Of a stretch of DNA of 10,052 nt, positions 6,700 to 10,052 are shown in pieces. A model generated the notes under the pieces. The model ran no database searches. It had not been told where the DNA came from and worked only from the letters and a program-made list of their open reading frames with translations. Made by a program: the position numbers and the translations under genes. Position 1 is the stretch's first letter. Each line of letters begins with the position of its first letter. Source of the stretch: JAJXYP01 sp035541855 (GTDB lineage: Bacteria > Patescibacteriota > Minisyncoccia > UBA6257 > 2-01-FULL-56-20); NCBI GenBank assembly GCA_035541855.1, contig DATKMM010000063.1, positions 1 through 10,052 of the forward strand, given 5' to 3'.

Positions 6700-6711
6700 T
6701 TTGACCACCCC

Positions 6712-6740
6712 TTGCGCTATTTTGTCCAGTGTGGTATCAT
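6712..6740 (+). promoter_or_regulatory. Extended -10 promoter of the RRM gene
   Basis: TGGTATCAT (6732-6740) combines an extended -10 TG with the -10 TATCAT. TTGCGC (6712-6717) is a partial -35 at 17 nt. The predicted start is near 6747. Confidence 0.5.
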
Positions 6741-6746
6741 GGTCTT

Positions 6747-6824
6747 GTGTAAGAGTTCTTAGTAAGTTTCGGAAGAAGCAGAAGGGAAAGAGGTCGCCTT
6801 ACATAGTTACATCAACTTTTTCAG
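6747..6824 (+). other. ~78-nt 5' leader of the RRM gene
   Basis: The leader holds a small inverted repeat TAAGA-GT-TCTTA (6750-6761), then a purine-rich stretch (6771-6793), then a pyrimidine run TTTTTC just before the ATG. No Shine-Dalgarno site sits at normal spacing; the purine block is more than 30 nt upstream. GTAAG (6762-6766) and CTTAC (6798-6802) could pair across the purine stretch. A role in cold- or self-regulation is only a guess, from analogy with other RRM and cold-shock genes. Confidence 0.35.
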
Positions 6825-7133
6825 ATGGCAAAGAAATTATACGTGGGAGGCTTGCCCTATCAGACGACGCAGGATGAGCTTCGCGACGCCTTTGCACAAG
6901 CCGGGACGGTTTCGTCCGCGTCCATCATCATGGACAAGATGACCGGCCGCTCGCGCGGTTTCGGCTTTGTGGAAATGGAGAACGACGCGGAAGCGATGAA
7001 AGCGATCGACCTGTGGAACGGCCAGGACTTCAATGGCCGCAAACTGACGGTCAACGAAGCGAAGCCGATGGAGCCTCGCGCGCCCCGTTCGAACGGCGGC
7101 GACAGCTACGGCGGCGGACGCCGGAGCTGGTAA
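6825..7133 (+). CDS. Small RRM-domain RNA-binding protein
   Basis: This 102-residue single RRM protein resembles the cyanobacterial Rbp type. RNP2 is KLYVGGLPY (residues 4-12) and RNP1 is RGFGFVEM (44-51), both with the aromatic residues that stack on RNA bases. The βαββαβ fold occupies about 3-80. A short tail follows, rich in G, R and S (SYGGGRRSW), of the kind that often gives non-specific RNA affinity. It probably binds single-stranded RNA in the cytoplasm, possibly as an RNA chaperone; its targets cannot be read from sequence. It is transcribed alone: its own promoter, a long leader, and a strong terminator 16 nt after the stop. The structured RNA locus lies immediately downstream. Confidence 0.95.
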   Translation: MAKKLYVGGLPYQTTQDELRDAFAQAGTVSSASIIMDKMTGRSRGFGFVEMENDAEAMKAIDLWNGQDFNGRKLTVNEAKPMEPRAPRSNGGDSYGGGRRSW

Positions 7134-7149
7134 GCGCGAACACCACGCC

Positions 7150-7184
7150 AAAGATCCCGCAGTAATGCGGGATCTTTGTTTTTT
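7150..7184 (+). terminator. Intrinsic terminator after the RRM gene
   Basis: AAAGATCCCGCA (7150-7161) pairs perfectly with TGCGGGATCTTT (7166-7177) around GTAA, followed by G and six T (7179-7184). The 12-bp stem and T tract make this a textbook rho-independent terminator. Confidence 0.95.
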
Positions 7185-7207
7185 AAAAGAATTTAACCCT
7201 AGCAGGG

Positions 7208-7213
7208 TATAAT
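7208..7213 (+). promoter_or_regulatory. Consensus -10 box ahead of the structured RNA
   Basis: A perfect TATAAT, with a predicted transcription start near 7220, one base before a 12-bp helix arm begins. I see no good -35 at 16-19 nt; the sequence there is the T/A-rich tail of the preceding terminator. Confidence 0.5.
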
Positions 7214-7310
7214 CATGAACGCGGTGGGCGCGGCACGGTTGCTGACCCCGGCTCGTCATCTGGAGTCACGGGGTCCGACTCCCCGCGCGTCCACCGCCCT
7301 ATAAGGCCGC

Positions 7311-7338
7311 TTGACAGGCGTACCGGTCGGAATATACT
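7311..7338 (+). promoter_or_regulatory. Strong internal promoter for a short RNA
   Basis: TTGACA (7311-7316) is a perfect -35, followed by a 16-nt spacer and TATACT (7333-7338), a 5-of-6 -10. It is the best -35/-10 pair in the window. The predicted start is near 7345, exactly where the 14-nt element complementary to 7248-7261 begins. Confidence 0.65.
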
Positions 7339-7344
7339 AAGATC

Positions 7345-7415
7345 AAGATGACGAGCCGGAATCAGCGCTGTGCTGGCTCATGGCAACAAAAACCCGGAAA
7401 CGGGTTTTTGTTTTT
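7345..7415 (+). ncRNA. Candidate ~71-nt small RNA with its own promoter and terminator
   Basis: The strong promoter at 7311-7338 and the terminator at 7387-7415 delimit a short unit. Its first 14-15 nt (from AGATGACG) are fully complementary to 7248-7261 of the upstream RNA. Its middle can fold locally: GAGC/GCTC (7353-7356, 7376-7379) and CAGC/GCTG (7363-7366, about 7372-7375). It could be a trans-acting partner of the upstream RNA, the 3' end of one longer RNA, or an rmuC leader that is terminated early. No good ORF with a ribosome-binding site is present. Confidence 0.5.
7387..7415 (+). terminator. Intrinsic terminator between the RNA locus and rmuC
   Basis: CAAAAACCCG (7387-7396) pairs with CGGGTTTTTG (7401-7410) around a GAAA tetraloop, followed by TTTTT (7411-7415). 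The 10-bp stem has an A/T lower half. The hairpin is close to symmetric and could also act on the other strand. Confidence 0.9.
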
Positions 7416-7436
7416 CTCCGGCAACACAAGTAGAAT
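7408..7436 (+). promoter_or_regulatory. Promoter giving leaderless rmuC
   Basis: TAGAAT (7431-7436) is a 5-of-6 -10, with TTGTTT (7408-7413) as a partial -35 at exactly 17 nt. The -10 ends 6 nt before the ATG at 7443, so transcription should start at or beside the A of the start codon. The terminator just upstream means rmuC needs such a promoter. Confidence 0.55.
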
Positions 7437-7442
7437 AGAACT

Positions 7443-8519
7443 ATGGACGTTATTTTTTTCGTCGTTGTTCTGATCTTCCTCGCCGCGATCGCCTGGCGGT
7501 TGTTCCAAAAGGAAGAACTGTCGCAGCGGCCGCAGGACCAGCAATCGCTGCTACTGCTGCAGAACCAGATCAACGAGCTCTCGCGATCGCTCGAGGCGAA
7601 GCTCGGTGAATCGGCGCGGGCAATCACCGATTCGACGAACAAAGCGTTCGCGCAGGCAAGCGAGAGCGCGAAGATCATCAAGGACATCACGCAGGAGCTC
7701 GCCAAGGTCGGCGAGGGGCAGCGGCAGGTCGTTTCGATCGCGGACAGTCTGAAGAACCTGCAGGATATTCTGAAAAACCCGAAACAGCGCGGCGTGCTCG
7801 GCGAATATTATCTCGAGACCGTCCTGAAGAACGTCCTCCCGCCGAACGCCTACAAGATCCAGTACGAGTTCAAGGACGGCAGCATCGTGGACGCCGCCGT
7901 CTTTACGAAAGATGGCATTATCCCGGTGGACTCGAAGTTCAGTCTGGAAAATTATAACCGCATCCTCGAGGCGTCCGACAAGGCCGACCGCGAGCGCTTC
8001 GAGGCCGCGTTCGCGAACGACCTGAAGCTCCGCATCGACGAAACCTCGAAATACATCAAACCCGAGGAAGGCACGCTCGGCTTCGCCTTCATGTTCATTC
8101 CGTCCGAAGCGGTCTACTACGACCTTCTCATCAACAAGGTCGGCGCGATCAAGTCGAACACGGTGAACCTGATCGAGTACGCCTCCGGCAAAAAGAAAGT
8201 GATGGTCGTCTCCCCAACCACCTTCCTCGCCTACCTGCAAACCGTGCTCCAGGGACTGAAAGCGCTGCGCATCGAGGAGAGTGCGAAGAAGATCGGTGAA
8301 CGGGTGCATGACCTCGGCAAACACCTCACGAGCTACGAAGAATACATGCAGAAGGTCGGCAAGAACCTCGGCACCACGGTATCCGCCTACAACGCCGCCG
8401 GGAAAGAATTCGGCAAGATCAACAAGGACGTGTACCGCATCACGGGCGACGAGCTGGAACTCGAAGCGCCAGCCGTGGAGAAGCCGGAAGAAGCGGCTGC
8501 GGACGAGAAATTATTTTAG
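7443..8519 (+). CDS. rmuC: RmuC-family DNA recombination protein (putative nuclease)
   Basis: RmuC limits recombination between inverted repeats in E. coli and is predicted to be a membrane-anchored nuclease. The 358-residue protein has one N-terminal membrane segment (about 3-20), then an amphipathic Q/L/E-rich coiled coil (about 30-110), then the RmuC domain. Family motifs are clear: NPKQRGVLGE (112-121), DAAVFTKDGIIPVDSKF (150-166) and FMFIPSEAVY (216-225). D150 with D163-S-K165 matches the D...(D/E)xK pattern of PD-(D/E)XK nucleases. The acidic tail (EKPEEAAADEKLF) is low complexity. The ATG has no Shine-Dalgarno site and fits a leaderless start. The last 9 nt overlap the end of the convergent membrane-protein gene. 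Confidence 0.93.
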   Translation: MDVIFFVVVLIFLAAIAWRLFQKEELSQRPQDQQSLLLLQNQINELSRSLEAKLGESARAITDSTNKAFAQASESAKIIKDITQELAKVGEGQRQVVSIADSLKNLQDILKNPKQRGVLGEYYLETVLKNVLPPNAYKIQYEFKDGSIVDAAVFTKDGIIPVDSKFSLENYNRILEASDKADRERFEAAFANDLKLRIDETSKYIKPEEGTLGFAFMFIPSEAVYYDLLINKVGAIKSNTVNLIEYASGKKKVMVVSPTTFLAYLQTVLQGLKALRIEESAKKIGERVHDLGKHLTSYEEYMQKVGKNLGTTVSAYNAAGKEFGKINKDVYRITGDELELEAPAVEKPEEAAADEKLF

Positions 8520-9623
8520 GACGGTGAAGCTGCCAAGGACCGACGTGGCGTTGGCGTCGGATTCGCTCTCGGCAGTGACGAGGTAGGTGGTGCCCGGCTG
8601 GACCAACAAGGCGAACTGCGGACACGCCATGCCCGGCGTGCAGTTCGCGGTCAGCGAACCGGGAACGGTGAAGGTGATCGTCCCGTCCGCCGACAGCGGC
8701 ACATCCCGCGCCGCGACGTCAGGCCCGAAAAGAACGGTTTCCAGGTCGCCCGCGCCGCCCGCGATGCCGCCCGCCACGACCGTCGCACCCACCGGGCCGC
8801 TCGTCGGAGCCAGCGACGGACCGGCAGCGGGTCCCGCAGGCGCGGCCGGCGGGGGCGTCATGGCCAGCCATATGCAGAGAGCGAGAAAACCGGCCATAGC
8901 CAACACCCCGAGCCAGGCGCAAACCTTCAGAAAACCGCGCCCGGATTTCGCCGCGTCATCCGCCGCACCCGGCTTGAGCCGCCGCAGGTTCTCATAGATC
9001 TCGTAGGTGATGCAGATCGAGAACGGGGTGAAGAAAAGGATAATGCCGTAATAGATGACCGCCCCGCCGACGGTGCCGAGAACCATCACGGACGGGATGC
9101 AAAACACCAGGACCGCAACCACGAAGACCAGGAGGGTCAGCAACATTCTCCCGACGAGCGCCCACCAAAACCCCTTGCTGTATTCCCGGCTCACGGCAAG
9201 CGCCTTCATCCCCCGGGCATTCTCGAACACCAGCGCATAGCTCGTGAACATCAGCCGGATGCCCAGGATGATGCCGGGAACGATGAGCAGCAGCAAACCG
9301 CCCCACACCGCGAACGTGGCAAGGATCGCGATCCAGACCGCGGCCCCGAACAACTGGGATCCGATCCGATACGATTCACCGAAGCCGGTCCCCTTGCCGA
9401 TCGCCGCGAGCAATCCCGTCGAGGCCATGATCACGACGATGACGCTCGCGACCTCGACCACGGCGCCCGTGAGGTCGGCCATGGGCGATTTCCACGACCC
9501 CAAAAGCGGCACGAGGCCCAGCAGGACGATCGGAACCAGGAACACCAGCACTGCCGTCGAAAACCGCTCCTGATACCGCCGCCACGCATTGCCGAACAGC
9601 GTCCCGATCGGGTCAAGCTTCAT
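8511..9623 (-). CDS. Multi-pass membrane protein (YciC/DUF975-like) with extracytoplasmic C-terminal domain
   Basis: The 370-residue protein has hydrophobic segments at about 23-41, 52-76, 90-125 (probably two), 152-176, 180-203 and 232-254. The stretch VPGIILGIRLMFTSYALV then SREYSKGFWWALVG resembles the conserved core of the YciC/DUF975/GlpQ-membrane-domain proteins, whose function is poorly defined. After the last segment come a P/A/G-rich linker (256-290) and a small β-rich domain (about 295-370) with two Cys (C328, C334) that could form a disulfide. This suggests that the tail lies outside the membrane. The ATG at 9623 follows an extended -10 by 6 nt and lacks a Shine-Dalgarno site. The gene overlaps rmuC by 9 nt at its 3' end, with no terminator in between. 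The fold class is reasonably sure; the role is unknown. Confidence 0.85.
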   Translation of the reverse strand: MKLDPIGTLFGNAWRRYQERFSTAVLVFLVPIVLLGLVPLLGSWKSPMADLTGAVVEVASVIVVIMASTGLLAAIGKGTGFGESYRIGSQLFGAAVWIAILATFAVWGGLLLLIVPGIILGIRLMFTSYALVFENARGMKALAVSREYSKGFWWALVGRMLLTLLVFVVAVLVFCIPSVMVLGTVGGAVIYYGIILFFTPFSICITYEIYENLRRLKPGAADDAAKSGRGFLKVCAWLGVLAMAGFLALCIWLAMTPPPAAPAGPAAGPSLAPTSGPVGATVVAGGIAGGAGDLETVLFGPDVAARDVPLSADGTITFTVPGSLTANCTPGMACPQFALLVQPGTTYLVTAESESDANATSVLGSFTVLK

Positions 9624-9629
9624 ATTTCA

Positions 9630-9638
9630 ATTATAGCA
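9630..9638 (-). promoter_or_regulatory. Extended -10 promoter giving a leaderless membrane-protein mRNA
   Basis: The minus strand reads TGC-TATAAT (9638-9630), a perfect -10 with the TGn extension. The -10 ends 6 nt before the ATG at 9623, so the transcript should begin at or next to the start codon. No good -35 is visible, which fits an extended -10 promoter. Confidence 0.6.
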
Positions 9639-9646
9639 AAACCGCA

Positions 9647-10031
9647 TTATTTCCCGGCGTCGGGAATTTTGAACCACTTGTTCGCCGTGAAATGCCAGCT
9701 CGACGGGTCCGCCGCCCGCAGCTCATCCCATATCGCCCTCGCCGATCCGGTATAGAACTTTTCATCACGGACGATCTTCCGGGTGCGCGCCAACTTCGCA
9801 GGCAGCTTCGATCTTCTCCTCGTTTTTCACCCCCTCTTTGCGGGCCAGCATGAGTGCAAGAAACACCACGCGAAAACTGTGTTCGGAGTCGCTCGCGCAG
9901 TCCATGCCGACATGCTGACGCCATCCCCGCCCCATGCTCGGCAGGGTGCCGATCTCGAAAAGAAATTCTCGTTCGGGTGGGTGCCACTTATTGCTAAAAT
10001 TATCTCTCTGAATGCCCATATAATCAAGCAT
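9647..10031 (-). pseudogene. Remnant of a YfbR-like HD phosphohydrolase gene (internal deletion, frameshift)
   Basis: The first frame, from the ATG at 10031 to about 9810, encodes a recognisable HD-family N-terminus: FLFEIGTLPSM, GRGWRQHVG, then SEHSFRVVFLALMLARKEG. It includes the first metal-site His and ends at NEEKI. The next expected part, the HD dyad (usually like ALVHDLAE) and the later Asp, is absent. The frame instead runs into EAACEVGAHPEDRP and stops. In the +1 frame the family's C-terminus appears: RTRKIVRDEKFYTGSA, then IWDEL, then PSSWHFTANKWFKI, ending at TAA 9647-9649. The two halves meet near 9800-9815. This looks like deletion of the catalytic middle with loss of frame, so no active nucleotidase can be made. 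Family recognition is from memory. The start codon follows a stop, so the 5' end is complete. Confidence 0.7.
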
Positions 10032-10052
10032 TTACAGGCATTTTCAACGCCG

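Larger units (their letters stand above)
7220..7415 (+). ncRNA. Candidate structured non-coding RNA, about 196 nt
   Basis: This stretch has no convincing ORF but dense base-pairing. Fold A: a 12-bp closing helix, GCGGTGGGCGCG (7221-7232) with CGCGTCCACCGC (7286-7297), one G-U pair. It encloses GACCCCG (7244-7250)/CGGGGTC (7268-7274) or, alternatively, the T-arm-like CGGGG-TCCGACT-CCCCG (7269-7285). Fold B: CCGGCTCGTCATCT (7248-7261) with AGATGACGAGCCGG (7346-7359), a perfect 14-bp helix. This is extended after a 2x2 mismatch by GCTGA (7241-7245)/TCAGC (7362-7366) and further out by GCAC/GTGC. The folds exclude each other. It lies between a TATAAT box and an intrinsic terminator. I could not match it to tRNA, tmRNA, 6S, SRP or RNase P RNA. 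Its extent and its status as one RNA are inferred. Confidence 0.5.

Noticed and set aside
6701..6706. TTGACC as the -35 of the RRM promoter
   Set aside because: No -10-like hexamer sits 15-19 nt downstream; the clear -10 (TATCAT) is 28 nt away and is better served by its TG extension.
7226..7293. A standard tRNA gene
   Set aside because: Only about 68 nt long, no D-arm, an imperfect anticodon-arm candidate with a pyrimidine at position 37, and a T-loop with C in place of the second T.
7215..7304. A 29-codon ORF starting MNAVGAARLL in the RNA locus
   Set aside because: The TATAAT box ends 1 nt before its ATG, so the predicted transcript starts downstream of the start codon. It has no ribosome-binding site, and its bases are fully explained by RNA helices.
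7220..7415. tmRNA, 6S RNA, SRP RNA or RNase P RNA
   Set aside because: The T-arm resembles a tmRNA 3' end and the length suits 6S. But no tag ORF, tmRNA 5' consensus or acceptor strand in permuted order, no SRP domain IV signature and no RNase P core were found by eye.

Overview
The window looks like a piece of a small, compact, GC-rich bacterial genome, most likely from the Patescibacteria/CPR (Parcubacteria-like) group. This is an inference. It rests on tightly packed genes, several starts without Shine-Dalgarno sites, -10 boxes placed almost directly against start codons, an orphan RRM protein, and two protein types I remember from CPR genomes (the aromatic-tailed hypothetical at 5307-5957 and the HD-type relic at 9647-10031). 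No rRNA, canonical tRNA or CRISPR array is visible.

Layout, left to right. (1) 10-1139: a single-ORF DDE insertion sequence (IS481/IS3-like) with imperfect terminal inverted repeats. Its transposase stop overlaps the cysS start (ATGA), and its right end carries an outward-facing -10 box. (2) 1142-5267: cysS (cysteinyl-tRNA synthetase) followed 19 nt later by dnaB (replicative helicase). dnaB is interrupted by a 430-residue intein that contains a two-motif LAGLIDADG homing endonuclease. (3) 5266-6078: a convergent minus-strand hypothetical gene with its own terminator, Shine-Dalgarno site and promoter. That promoter shares its -35 region with the divergent recR promoter. (4) 6079-7184: recR (recombination mediator) and a gene for a 102-residue RRM RNA-binding protein with a ~78-nt leader and a strong terminator. 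(5) 7185-7442: a 258-nt region without a convincing protein gene. It holds two promoters, a structured RNA segment with a tRNA-like acceptor/T-arm half, a second short RNA unit with its own terminator, and a 14-nt perfect complementarity between the two segments. This is the most unusual part of the window. (6) 7443-8519: rmuC, apparently leaderless, convergent with and overlapping by 9 nt a minus-strand multi-pass membrane protein gene (8511-9623), also apparently leaderless. (7) 9647-10031: a minus-strand relic of a YfbR-like HD phosphohydrolase gene that has lost its catalytic middle and is out of frame.

Functional theme: mostly housekeeping translation (cysS), replication (dnaB) and DNA repair/recombination (recR, rmuC). 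Around these sit mobile or selfish elements (IS, intein) and a possible undescribed small-RNA locus between the RRM gene and rmuC. All promoter, RNA-fold and family calls were made by eye; no search or folding program was run.
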